This document shows, one piece after another, positions 16,122 to 24,141 of a DNA stretch of 64,000 bases. Under the pieces are notes generated by a model. It worked only from the letters and a program-made list of their open reading frames with translations. It was not told the DNA's origin and did no database searches. The DNA comes from Nocardiopsis kunsanensis DSM 44524 (GTDB taxonomy: Bacteria > Actinomycetota > Actinomycetes > Streptosporangiales > Streptosporangiaceae). Each line of letters begins with the position of its first letter. The stretch's first letter is position 1. The stretch spans positions 248,001 through 312,000 of the forward strand of contig NZ_ANAY01000001.1 in assembly GCF_000340965.1 (NCBI RefSeq), in the 5' to 3' direction. The position numbers and the translations under genes are program-made.

Positions 16122-16988
16122 GTGGCGGACGCCAGTCCCACGGTTGCTCGTCGGACTCTGGCCAGAGTGCTCCGACAACGCAGGGAGAGTGCACGGATCA
16201 CGGCCGCCAAGGCAGCCAGCCATGCGGGTATGCATGCCGCGACTCTGAGCAAGGTGGAAAGTGCGACCACCCGCATCCAGCCCGGCACGGCTCAGGCGCT
16301 CATGAAGTTCTACGGAGCTTCGGAAGAAGACTCCGAAGCTGTTTTCGAGCTGGCCCACGCCGCGCGCCGTCGCGGTTGGTGGCAGTCCTACAAGTCGACA
16401 CCCGCCTGGTTCGACGCCTACCTGGGGTTGGAGACGGAGGCCAGCGCGATCCGTGACTATCAGGCGGAGCTGGTCCACGGGCTATTGCAGACCGAGGAGT
16501 ACGCCTCCGCACTGGCGCGGGCAGCGGTCGACGTCGCGTCCGAGAGTGAGGCACAGGAACACGCCGCCCTGCGTATGGCGCGCCAGGAGAGACTCACTGA
16601 GGATCGCACGCTTCACCTGGACGCCATCATGAGCGAAGCTGCTCTGTATCGCGAAGTGGGCGGCCCAGAGGTCATGAGCTCCCAGCTTCGACAACTTCGG
16701 GAACGCTGCGAACTCCCCAACGTCTCGTGCCGGATTCTCCCGTTCGCGGCAGGAGAGCACCCTGCCGGGTACGGCTCGTTCATGATCCTCTCCTTCCCTG
16801 ACTCGGGGCACCGAACGATTACCTACAGTGACGTGGCCTATGTCGAGTACGGCTTGGGAGCGCTGTATCTGGAGGACCCCTCTGACGTCTCCCGCTTCTC
16901 TGAGATCTTCGGAGGCCTGGAAGACCGAGCCTTGAGTCGTGAGAGATCATTGGCCGCGATTGAGCACGCGCTCGCCGAGTACAAGTAG
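16122..16988 (+). CDS. Helix-turn-helix regulator with DUF5753 (WhiJ-like), copy 1
   Basis: 288 residues from GTG at 16122, chosen for GGAGGT 5 nt upstream. An Xre-type helix-turn-helix occupies about residues 10-65 (ITAAKAASHAGMHAATLSKVES), followed by the DUF5753 domain with YQAELVHGLLQTEEYASALA, RMARQERL and LPNVSCRILPFAAGEHPAGY. Proteins of this build pair with DUF397 proteins and act as developmental or stress regulators, some behaving like toxin-antitoxin pairs. It is divergent from the ATPase and immediately upstream of a DUF397 gene. It has diverged strongly from its counterpart at 33611, unlike the ATPase and small proteins. Confidence 0.88.
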   Translation: MADASPTVARRTLARVLRQRRESARITAAKAASHAGMHAATLSKVESATTRIQPGTAQALMKFYGASEEDSEAVFELAHAARRRGWWQSYKSTPAWFDAYLGLETEASAIRDYQAELVHGLLQTEEYASALARAAVDVASESEAQEHAALRMARQERLTEDRTLHLDAIMSEAALYREVGGPEVMSSQLRQLRERCELPNVSCRILPFAAGEHPAGYGSFMILSFPDSGHRTITYSDVAYVEYGLGALYLEDPSDVSRFSEIFGGLEDRALSRERSLAAIEHALAEYK

Positions 16989-17003
16989 CAAAGAGGTCGC
17001 ACC

Positions 17004-17255
17004 ATGAAGCGGAGTTCATACCCATGGCGCAAGTCGTCTTACAGCTCAAACACAGGAGCCTGCGTCGAAGTTGCTCTCAACTGGCACAAGTCCAGCTACA
17101 GCGGCAATGGGCCCTCATGTGTCGAGGTCGCCGAGGCCTCCCACCAGGTCCACGTCCGTGACACCCAGAACCGCCCCCTCGGCCACCTCACCTTCTCCAG
17201 CTCCGACTGGGGCTCCCTCCTCGCTTCCCTCCGCGAGGGCAACGGGGCCGGCTGA
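17004..17255 (+). CDS. DUF397 protein with doubled N-terminal motif, copy 1 (83 aa)
   Basis: ATG at 17004 with an AAAGAGG site upstream. The DUF397 signature W-x-KSSYS-x-N-x-x-x-CVEVA occurs twice: WRKSSYSSNTGACVEVA near residue 8 and WHKSSYSGNGPSCVEVA near residue 27. It then continues once through VHVRDTQNRPLGHLTFSSSD to the end. The copy at 34428 has only one. DUF397 proteins work with the adjacent HTH-DUF5753 regulator. The duplicated start looks like a fusion of the 5' end of one DUF397 gene to a complete second one. Confidence 0.85.
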   Translation: MKRSSYPWRKSSYSSNTGACVEVALNWHKSSYSGNGPSCVEVAEASHQVHVRDTQNRPLGHLTFSSSDWGSLLASLREGNGAG

Positions 17256-17555
17256 GGCATCCCCTCCGCCGGCTCCAACCGATCCCGGCCGTGAGGATTC
17301 GGCCCTCGGGGACGCCACACACCAGCTCTGACACTGGTTACTACCAGAACCAGGACGAACACCAACAGCTCGTTCGCCATGTCGGACACCAGTGATGAAA
17401 GGCGACCCATGAGCACCCCGAGGGCCGTTCCCCCGCGCCTGACACAGAGGGGACGGCGGCGCCCATCTGACCGGGATGCAGCAGGCCAACGGTGACGAGG
17501 CTGGTCGTGACGTATGGCCTCGTGTGAGGGACTCGTGGGGCAGAACTCGATGACC
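17256..17555 (+). pseudogene. hsdR: Remnant of the hsdR promoter and first codons
   Basis: The sequence after the DUF397 stop matches that between DUF397 and hsdR at 34626-34830, including the CTGACACTGGTT block. It includes an ATG at 17409 followed by the start of hsdR with one base missing, which shifts the frame at once. Similarity fades near 17450. The rest of hsdR is absent. This is the right edge of the decayed RM locus; the remainder of the gap holds nothing recognisable. Confidence 0.75.
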
Positions 17556-18098
17556 TCAGCCGAAAGTACGGAGCCCGAGGAAGGGCCATTGGTCTCGTGT
17601 CTCCGGGGCGAATGCTGCCATGGGCGCATCAGGCTCCATCAGCACTCGGAGCAGGATCTTGTGAGCGACCACGAGCACGGGGCCTCGGGAGCCTGCCAAA
17701 GCGATGAGCCGAGCTCGGACCCGCGTCGCCCTGGCACCGAGCTCCATCAAGGACTCACCGTCTCCGTAACTGTTCGCCGGATCCACGAGACGCTTCGCCC
17801 GCCAGGTGGCGTAGTCGGCAGGGAATTCCTTCGGAGGAATGCCCTGGACCGCTGTGGGGCTCCGCCATTCGCGAAGATCGGAGAGGAAATCCAGCAAGGG
17901 GATCCCGGAGTACTCAGCCAGGAGTTCGGCGGTCTGCTGTGCGCGACGCAGCGGGCTGGCCACGATGCCGACCACGTCGGGTATTCGCTGGGCCACCCTG
18001 ACCGTATCCCGTCGGCCCTCAGGGGAGAGTTCCACGTCGTCGGGCGCGTGGTGACCCGGACGGTGCCCGACGTAATGCGCATGGCGCATGAGGTACAC
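17556..18098 (-). CDS. Histidine phosphatase family protein
   Basis: 180 residues. GTG at 18098 gives VYLMRHAHYV, placing the catalytic RHA (R5-H6) where expected; an ATG at 18089 would cut into the motif. Further conserved positions are GIVASPLRRAQQTAEL (second Arg), the mid-protein Glu region and VLVVAHKILLRVL, with the second catalytic His in AHK. Such enzymes remove phosphate from sugar phosphates or nucleotides through a phosphohistidine. It is the last gene of the eight-gene leftward operon and starts 1 nt after the SDR stop. In an activated-sugar pathway it could supply the phosphatase step; that is inference. Confidence 0.85.
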   Translation of the reverse strand: MYLMRHAHYVGHRPGHHAPDDVELSPEGRRDTVRVAQRIPDVVGIVASPLRRAQQTAELLAEYSGIPLLDFLSDLREWRSPTAVQGIPPKEFPADYATWRAKRLVDPANSYGDGESLMELGARATRVRARLIALAGSRGPVLVVAHKILLRVLMEPDAPMAAFAPETRDQWPFLGLRTFG

Positions 18099-18099
18099 A

Positions 18100-18861
18100 T
18101 CAGGCAAGGACCCACCCTCCGTCCACGCGCAGGGTCTGACCAGTGATGAATCCGGCCTCGTCACCGGCGAGGTAAGCCACAGCGGAGGCAACATCCTCGG
18201 GACGACCCCGGCGTTGCACACACTGTCGGACCAGCTGGCGCTTTTCCATGGCTTCGGAGTCGAGAACGACCCGTTCCTCGGCGGGTACGTGGATGGAACC
18301 CGGGGCCACACAGTTCACGGTGATCCCATGCTCGCCGAGTTCGCGAGCGAGCGCACGGGTGAGACCCTCGAGCCCGGCTTTCGCCGCGATGTAGTCGGCC
18401 AGGTCATGCCTCCCGGTGGAGGCGAGGACACTACCGATCGTGATGATGCGGCCGTGGCGCTGGTCGATCATCGCGGGTGCGGCGGCCTGTGCGAGTAGGT
18501 GGTGGGCAGTCAGGTTCAGGGCCAGGCATCCATCCCAGCGTTCTCGGCTGAGGTCCCCATGGGGTGTTCGGGGATAGTCGCCAGCGGCAGTGACGAGGAT
18601 GTCCGGCGGCCCCATCCTGTCCTGCACGTGTGCGTGGAGTTCCGCCGGCGCGGTGGGTGAACGCAGATCCGCGTCGAAGACCTCCGCTGTTCCTCCTGCA
18701 TCCGCGATCTCCTGGGCGATGTCCATGGCCCCGCCAGCGGTGTCGAAGTGGGCCAGCGCGACGCGGGCCCCAAGCTCCGCGAGAGTACGGGCGATGGCCG
18801 CTCCGATTCCTCCGGCGGCTCCGGTCACCAGTGCCAGACGGCCGTTCAACGAGTAGGGCAC
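18100..18861 (-). CDS. SDR family oxidoreductase
   Basis: 253 residues from GTG at 18861, with GGAG 5-6 nt upstream. A classical short-chain dehydrogenase: TGAAGGIG (residues 13-20) binds NAD(P), ILVTAAG corresponds to the NAG position, IGSVLAS carries the catalytic Ser and YIAAKAGLEG the Tyr-x-x-x-Lys. The end (GFITGQTLRVDGG) is typical. Its start overlaps the end of the upstream phosphotransferase-like gene by 16 nt, showing tight coupling. Likely oxidises or reduces a hydroxyl of the pathway product; the substrate is unknown. Confidence 0.88.
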   Translation of the reverse strand: MPYSLNGRLALVTGAAGGIGAAIARTLAELGARVALAHFDTAGGAMDIAQEIADAGGTAEVFDADLRSPTAPAELHAHVQDRMGPPDILVTAAGDYPRTPHGDLSRERWDGCLALNLTAHHLLAQAAAPAMIDQRHGRIITIGSVLASTGRHDLADYIAAKAGLEGLTRALARELGEHGITVNCVAPGSIHVPAEERVVLDSEAMEKRQLVRQCVQRRGRPEDVASAVAYLAGDEAGFITGQTLRVDGGWVLA

Positions 18862-19976
18862 GAGGGCTCCGTCAGATCGAAAAATCGTGTGGGAGAGAAG
18901 TCGGGCGCCATGCACAGCGTGAGCTTGGCGAGCAGGTACAGACGCTGGTCCAGGGGCAGGCTGACGAGGTCGAACACACCGATGATCCGCATCACCAGGT
19001 AGGGGCGCAGCGCCTCTGTGAGGGTCCCCCCAGGGAAGTACCGGGCGGCGAGGGGTCGGACGAGCAGTTCCCAGTAGCGGGCCAGCGCGAGCCTCCGCGC
19101 CTGGGTCAGCCGGTCGGTGAACCGGATGTGCAGGGTGCCCGCATGTGGGTGGGCGCTGACACACGGCGTGTTCGCGGGGAGCCGATCGAACGTGGCGGGG
19201 TGCTGGGCGAACGCCTGCGGGTTGAGGGTGGGGACCAGCCAGCCCCCGAGTACAGCGGTGTAGAAACTGAAGTTGGCGATCTCGCCCGCGATGGCGTTGC
19301 GGCCAGCGGTGTCGTAGTCCAGCCAGGCCGGTGGCACGGCGAGGTTGACGTCAGTCGGATCGCCCTGACTGATCACACTCCAGACGGGGGTGTCGAACGC
19401 CTCGCGCAGCCAGGAAAGCGTTCCGGCCCAGTCGAGTTGGTAGTGGCGTCCGTTGACGTACAACCCTGTCCGCGTGAGATCGCTGAGTCTCGGCCCTTTC
19501 TGGGTTTCGGTCAGGGGGATGTCGTTGTGGGCGTAGTACTGGTCGAGCCGCCCACCGGACAGAGCTCGGTCCCGGTAGAGCTTGCCGACCACCGTGGAGG
19601 GAGAGCTCAGTTCCGCTGTCTCGGTGAAGACAGACAGGTAGGTGCTGTTGATCCGACGCATGTACGCGTCCAGGGTCGAATGGTCACCGTCGTTCGGCGT
19701 GTTGAGCAGGTCCAGCAGCAGCCCTCGGTCGGTGCCCATAGGCAGTCGTTCGTAGACCAGGACGCTGCGTCCGGGAAGGTGGACACGATGGTGCAGGACG
19801 GGCACCGGATACCAGGCGCGGAGAAATTGGTGGCCGAGGACTTCAGCGCGGGCCTCGTTGTGGTCGGGCATGCACTTGGCTATAAGGCGCCGTCGTCGTG
19901 TGTCGACCGGATAGAGCCGGTTGCGGGAGAACGTGAGCGGGGCCCCGATCCGTGGGAGCGGATTCAAGATCCTCAT
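18846..19976 (-). CDS. Phosphotransferase-like protein (APH/kinase fold)
   Basis: 376 residues; ATG at 19976 overlaps the upstream stop. The N-terminal half has RRRLIAKCMPDHNEARAEVL and VLVYERLPMGTDRG, where a kinase-like nucleotide lobe would lie. The second half has VISQGDPTDVNLAVPPAWLD followed by YDTAGRNAI. This matches the aminoglycoside-phosphotransferase catalytic pattern (HGD..x..N...D.D.A) with Gln in place of His, so it is probably a small-molecule kinase or a relative that has lost part of the site. I do not recognise a specific subfamily. It lies between GT9-like and SDR genes. Confidence 0.6.
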   Translation of the reverse strand: MRILNPLPRIGAPLTFSRNRLYPVDTRRRRLIAKCMPDHNEARAEVLGHQFLRAWYPVPVLHHRVHLPGRSVLVYERLPMGTDRGLLLDLLNTPNDGDHSTLDAYMRRINSTYLSVFTETAELSSPSTVVGKLYRDRALSGGRLDQYYAHNDIPLTETQKGPRLSDLTRTGLYVNGRHYQLDWAGTLSWLREAFDTPVWSVISQGDPTDVNLAVPPAWLDYDTAGRNAIAGEIANFSFYTAVLGGWLVPTLNPQAFAQHPATFDRLPANTPCVSAHPHAGTLHIRFTDRLTQARRLALARYWELLVRPLAARYFPGGTLTEALRPYLVMRIIGVFDLVSLPLDQRLYLLAKLTLCMAPDFSPTRFFDLTEPSCPTR

Positions 19977-21082
19977 ACGCGTCCGCGTTCCAGTGCGAGG
20001 ACAGCGGTGTCAGCAAGGGTATCGGGCGTGATCGCGGACAGCGGTGTTCGCCGTTCGGTATCACCCTCGTCCAAACCATCGCGTACTGGGCACATGTCCC
20101 AGCGGTGCATGCGTTCGGAGAAGAGTGTGGCCAGCGCGTGGTGGTGTTTAAACCCCGTACGCCACTTGCTGTGGGAGTGCCGCCCGTAGAGCCCGATGAC
20201 TTCTGCCCTGTCGGAGACGAACGCGGCGAGGTGGGTGAGGCCGGTATCGTTTCCCATAACGAGGTCACAGCGGGTGAACAGAGCGGCGAGCGTTTCGAGA
20301 TCAGCACCAGCGACCGGTTCCACCCGCACAGCATCCGAATTCCAGGAGCGATGTGCTGTCTCATCGCGGCCGGACACAAGGTGGAGCCGCACTCTGCGGC
20401 CGGTCACTCGACCGATGATCCGTGCTGCCGTGGTGAACCGCTCGGCCCCGTAGTCCTTACGTCCCGGCCAGCTCGTCGCGGTCACAGCGGCGATCGTCAG
20501 CGTCCCTCCGTCGGAGACGGCGGGGTCGCTCTGCCTGGACGGCATAAACGGCGGACCGCCAGGAAGACGAAGCCCAACGCGTTCTTCGATCGCCAGGTAG
20601 TAGCGCGCAGGAAGGAAGGGATAAGCATGTCGCCCGTCGCTACGGCAGTGGGCCTGCTCCGGTCGACAGAGCAGGACGTGGTCCTCACCCTCAGGCCGGG
20701 CCAGTGCCACCCCCGGTTCATCGCCGACGATGAACCGGGGGGAGGGAGATGACGAAGCAGTCGCCTTCCTCCCCGGATAGAGGCGACCGTACCGGCCCAG
20801 CATGGTGAGAGGGACGCTCCGGGCGAACAAGGCGAGAGCGTCGGCGATCGCAGTGACCGTGCCGAAAGCGAACAGGGAGTCCCCCAGCTTGCCTTCGAAG
20901 GCCACCACGATCTGCCCGCACCGTTCCAGAGTGCGCCGCAGCCCGTTATCGGGATGTTCGGGAAGCGGTTCGCCGACAGGAGTCGCCTCGCGGTCGTAGC
21001 CGAGCGGAACGCTGGTCACCTGCTCGGAGGTGTAGATAGTGCTTCCCCAGTGGCGGGTCACCGCGAGACACGCCGGGTTCAT
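19973..21082 (-). CDS. Glycosyltransferase family 9-like protein
   Basis: 369 residues from ATG at 21082, which overlaps the phosphoribosyltransferase stop (ATGA) and has GGAGGGCGG upstream. The strongest signal is MGNDTGLTHLAAFVSDRAEV then IGLYGRHSHSKW near residue 290-320, the donor-binding motif of ADP-heptose:LPS heptosyltransferases. An N-terminal Rossmann start (IVVAFEGKLGDSLFAFGTV) also matches that family's G-D-x-L-x-x-x-P motif region. Actinobacteria lack LPS, so the acceptor must be something else. The DUF4254 domain in the same operon is, as I recall, a neighbour of this family elsewhere. Confidence 0.75.
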   Translation of the reverse strand: MNPACLAVTRHWGSTIYTSEQVTSVPLGYDREATPVGEPLPEHPDNGLRRTLERCGQIVVAFEGKLGDSLFAFGTVTAIADALALFARSVPLTMLGRYGRLYPGRKATASSSPSPRFIVGDEPGVALARPEGEDHVLLCRPEQAHCRSDGRHAYPFLPARYYLAIEERVGLRLPGGPPFMPSRQSDPAVSDGGTLTIAAVTATSWPGRKDYGAERFTTAARIIGRVTGRRVRLHLVSGRDETAHRSWNSDAVRVEPVAGADLETLAALFTRCDLVMGNDTGLTHLAAFVSDRAEVIGLYGRHSHSKWRTGFKHHHALATLFSERMHRWDMCPVRDGLDEGDTERRTPLSAITPDTLADTAVLALERGRV

Positions 21083-21651
21083 CCGCCCTCCCCGAGCCGT
21101 GTGAGGGAGACAAGAGGGAGCCCGAGTTCTTCGATGCCGTGCCTGGCCTTGTATCGGGTGTCCTCGACCAGACACACCGCGGCTACTGGATGCGCCCCGT
21201 GGTGTCGCAGGGCTTGTGCAAGGTTGACGAGAGTAACGCCGGTCGTCACCTCGTCGTCGACCAGGATGTAGCTCTGCCCGGTGTCGATCCCGTAGGCGAA
21301 CACGTTCGGCCGGTTGGCGTGCCCCTCAACGAAGTGGACTGTTCCGGGGAGAGGAACACGAACCTTCCACGCGAGCTTGTACGGGAGTCCGGAGGCCAGG
21401 CTGAGGGCCAGAGCGGGAACGATACCGCCCGCGTCCAGTCCGAGGACCACGTCGACGTCCGTCACCGCGGGGACCTCGCAGAGAAGACGTGTCCACAGCA
21501 ACTGTCCGGCGTTGGTCAGGTCGGCGGGCGGAACCGCCGATCGAGTGCCGTCGAGATCGTGCATCACCCGCTCGGGTCGGCTGCTGGGGCCGGCGTCCAA
21601 TCGGGTGACGACCTCGGCGCGAAAGTCAGCGTTCTGGGCGACCGCTTCCAT
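21079..21651 (-). CDS. Phosphoribosyltransferase family protein
   Basis: 190 residues; ATG at 21651 with GAAGGG at 6 nt. The PRPP-binding loop is clear: YILVDDEVTTGVTLVN at residues 128-143. An upstream VVLGLDAGGIVPALALS forms the pyrophosphate-binding strand-loop. The fold resembles orotate- or ComF-type phosphoribosyltransferases. It may make or break a nucleoside-like intermediate from PRPP. Its overlap with the GT9-like gene and its place after the kinase-nucleotidyltransferase fusion indicate one pathway. Confidence 0.85.
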   Translation of the reverse strand: MEAVAQNADFRAEVVTRLDAGPSSRPERVMHDLDGTRSAVPPADLTNAGQLLWTRLLCEVPAVTDVDVVLGLDAGGIVPALALSLASGLPYKLAWKVRVPLPGTVHFVEGHANRPNVFAYGIDTGQSYILVDDEVTTGVTLVNLAQALRHHGAHPVAAVCLVEDTRYKARHGIEELGLPLVSLTRLGEGG

Positions 21652-21677
21652 GTCGATCCCTTCTTTCCCATCGGTCG

Positions 21678-23477
21678 TCAGGCGGCGCACTGTCGGCGGT
21701 ACCAGGCGAGCAACTGGTCCACGGCCGTTACGATCGCTCCGAGCACCGCGGCCCGGTCCGTACCATTCCGGTGAGCGGCGATGACCTCGGGCAGTTCCGG
21801 AAGGTCTAGGCGTCCCAACCCAGGCAACAGACGCTGTGCTTCGGACACGACGTCGTCGTTGCCGTTCACCCACACCGACTGCTCCCTGAGCAGGAGTCGG
21901 CAGATCAGGACCAGGTGCTTGTACAGAGGACGGATCCCCCCGCGCCCCGGGTCGTGGCGCAACCTGCGAGTGGTGGCGACCGCCTCAGCCAGAGCGGCGG
22001 ATGTATCGCGCTCGACCTCCCGCCGCGTGATCACCGGGAGCCGCAGAGCAGGTCCGGCCAGAAGAGCAGGAGCACCTTCCTGGAGCATGACCAGAGCCGC
22101 GAGCACCCGGCTCGGGAGCCGGCGAACCTGTGCTTCGACGAGAGGAAGGATCGTCGCGCCGAGGTGGATGCCACCGAGTTCCTCGAGTTCCGCCCGGTAT
22201 TCCTCGACCGTCTGTGCCGCCCTGATTCCATGTTCATCCTCGGCAATGACGAGCAGGTCGATGTCCGACCAACCCTCGTGCCAACCACCGTTGACCGCGC
22301 TTCCCGTCAATGCGGCCAGGCACCGTTCCTCGGAGAGGGCAGACAGCAAGTCGACGAGCCGAGACGTCGCCGCCCGCACCGTGAAGGGCAGCCGAAGATC
22401 CTCGGGCGAAATGATCTTCAGGCGGGGGCTGATCGCAGGCCTGGCCATGCGCCAGAGATTTCCGCGCAACCGGGCCACACTGCCCGAGTTGTCCACGACC
22501 TCGTCGGCGGGGATCCGGTCCGCACCGCGATCAGACTTGACCCGGTCCTTCTCCTCTAGCGCCCGCCTGTCACCTCCCGAGCGCTCCAGGCGGATGTTGA
22601 GCGGGACATCGATGTACACGACGCGCAGCCGCTCTCCCGTCATCTCCTTGAGCGCCGTGATCGACTCGGCTCTGTGCACGGACTCGATGGTGATCAGTTC
22701 GATGTCGGGATGCGCGTCGGCGAACCGGTTGAGTTCGTCCAGAAGCAACTCCGCCTGCCGTGTCGGCGACAGGGCATATGGGTCGGCGAGTCCATGCCGG
22801 GCTGCGGCCTGGGTCAGCAGGTAGCCGATCTTGAACCGGGCGGCCTCCTCGTCTCGGTTCAGGAACATCCCGGACGTACTCTTACCGCATTCGCTCATGC
22901 CTCCCAAGGCGATGATCCGTGGCAGGTTGGGGCTCGGAATCGGGCGGGTGTCAGTTCGGAATGTCGTTCCGTAGAGCTTGAACCGCTTTCCACTGGGTAG
23001 CCGCCTTCGTCCGGTCGCGACGTCCTCGGCCAGGAGGGTGAGCGACTCCCGCAGGTCGTGGACCTGTTCTTGGACTCCCGCCACCCGGGATCCGGCGTTC
23101 GGATCGTCGGCCGCCACCAGCTGGGTGTGATGCAGTCGCAGCATCGTCACCGACAGCCGGTCGATCACCGAGCTGATCGGTTCAGTGTGAAGCGAAGCGG
23201 TTGTGGTGACAGGCGGGCACACGGCGCCGATCAGCTCGTCGAGGCGTTCGGCGAAGCGGACGCGGTCCATGTTGAGTTGGTCGATGGCGCGCTTGCCGTC
23301 AGCGATCCGTACCGTGTCGACCGGATCGGCTCGTACGGCGTCTTCCTCCAGCCACAGGCGATGGTTCGTGTGGTGGAGGCCGTCGACTGCCTCGTTGACT
23401 CGAGCACGTTCCTTGGGCGGGAGCAGGGAGAGCAGCCGGCCGAGAGGGTCACTGAGCGGGAGGGGAGACAAAGTCAC
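21678..23477 (-). CDS. DUF4254 - P-loop kinase - nucleotidyltransferase fusion protein
   Basis: 599 residues from GTG at 23477, which overlaps the upstream kinase stop; the start is not certain. Three parts are visible. Residues about 25-90 fit DUF4254 (HHTNHRLWLEEDAVR, then IADGKRAIDQLNMDRVRF). Residues 185-370 form a P-loop kinase (Walker A GGMSECGKST at 192-201; IELITIESVHRAESI; later VVYIDVPLNIRLERS). From about 385, LTGSAVNGGWHEGWSDIDLL is a DNA-polymerase-beta-type nucleotidyltransferase signature (GS...SDID), followed by a helical domain. A kinase joined to a nucleotidyltransferase suggests phosphorylation followed by nucleotidyl activation. I know no characterised protein of this architecture. 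Confidence 0.75.
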   Translation of the reverse strand: MTLSPLPLSDPLGRLLSLLPPKERARVNEAVDGLHHTNHRLWLEEDAVRADPVDTVRIADGKRAIDQLNMDRVRFAERLDELIGAVCPPVTTTASLHTEPISSVIDRLSVTMLRLHHTQLVAADDPNAGSRVAGVQEQVHDLRESLTLLAEDVATGRRRLPSGKRFKLYGTTFRTDTRPIPSPNLPRIIALGGMSECGKSTSGMFLNRDEEAARFKIGYLLTQAAARHGLADPYALSPTRQAELLLDELNRFADAHPDIELITIESVHRAESITALKEMTGERLRVVYIDVPLNIRLERSGGDRRALEEKDRVKSDRGADRIPADEVVDNSGSVARLRGNLWRMARPAISPRLKIISPEDLRLPFTVRAATSRLVDLLSALSEERCLAALTGSAVNGGWHEGWSDIDLLVIAEDEHGIRAAQTVEEYRAELEELGGIHLGATILPLVEAQVRRLPSRVLAALVMLQEGAPALLAGPALRLPVITRREVERDTSAALAEAVATTRRLRHDPGRGGIRPLYKHLVLICRLLLREQSVWVNGNDDVVSEAQRLLPGLGRLDLPELPEVIAAHRNGTDRAAVLGAIVTAVDQLLAWYRRQCAA

Positions 23478-24141
23478 GGGGGTCGTCCGTCCTTCGCGAG
23501 ATGGGGGTCGAGGGGATACCGACGCCGTGCGCGGTGATGGTGCGGCTAATGAGGGCGTGCATCTCATCGATGCTGTGAGAGGGACCGGACACGACCTCGG
23601 CGAACACTCCTCGGCGTGCCATACGCAGGAGGACGCGATGCAGGTACTGCTGATATTCGAGGTAGACGCCGGCCCACGGGATCCCCTCCCGCTTCTGGGC
23701 GACAGCGACGCTGCGTTCGGTATCGAGCGAGGGCATCAGCAGGACAGGGATCTCCGCCGGCCGGGGCCCCGCATCCCCCGTCAAAGCGAGGATGCGAGAC
23801 CAGGCGGACTCGATGGATCGCGATTCCTTGACCGCGCATGTCGCAATGGCCGTCGCGAGAAGCATGTACCAACCGCGATCGAGCAGGCCGATTCGCTCAG
23901 GAGAGCGTGACCGGGAGCGCGCCTCGTGGCTGGAGAACAGCAGGTACGTCAGTTCCTCCGTTGTGGAAGCCGAAAACCACCAGGTGCCGAACCCTGGACC
24001 GGATACCCGAGACCAGGAAGCAGGGTCGTGTCGGTGGACGGGTCCCAGGTCGCAGAAGCCGTCCCAGGACTCGGCCAGAATGCGGACCTGCGTCGACTTG
24101 CCGCTGTTGTCCGGACCGTTGAGACTGACGAAATCAGTCAC
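23449..24141 (-). CDS. Thymidylate-kinase-like P-loop protein
   Basis: 230 residues; ATG at 24141 overlaps the NUDIX stop. The N-terminal FVSLNGPDNSGKST (Walker A at residues 9-17) is typical of dTMP kinases, which usually have G-x-D-x-x-GKS/T-T. A DRGWYM segment corresponds to the DR(Y/x) motif. The rest is only weakly like true dTMP kinases, so a different nucleotide, or another phosphoryl acceptor, is likely. Core dTMP kinases are not found in such clusters. Second gene of the operon. Confidence 0.8.
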   Translation of the reverse strand: MTDFVSLNGPDNSGKSTQVRILAESWDGFCDLGPVHRHDPASWSRVSGPGFGTWWFSASTTEELTYLLFSSHEARSRSRSPERIGLLDRGWYMLLATAIATCAVKESRSIESAWSRILALTGDAGPRPAEIPVLLMPSLDTERSVAVAQKREGIPWAGVYLEYQQYLHRVLLRMARRGVFAEVVSGPSHSIDEMHALISRTITAHGVGIPSTPISRRTDDPRDFVSPPAQ

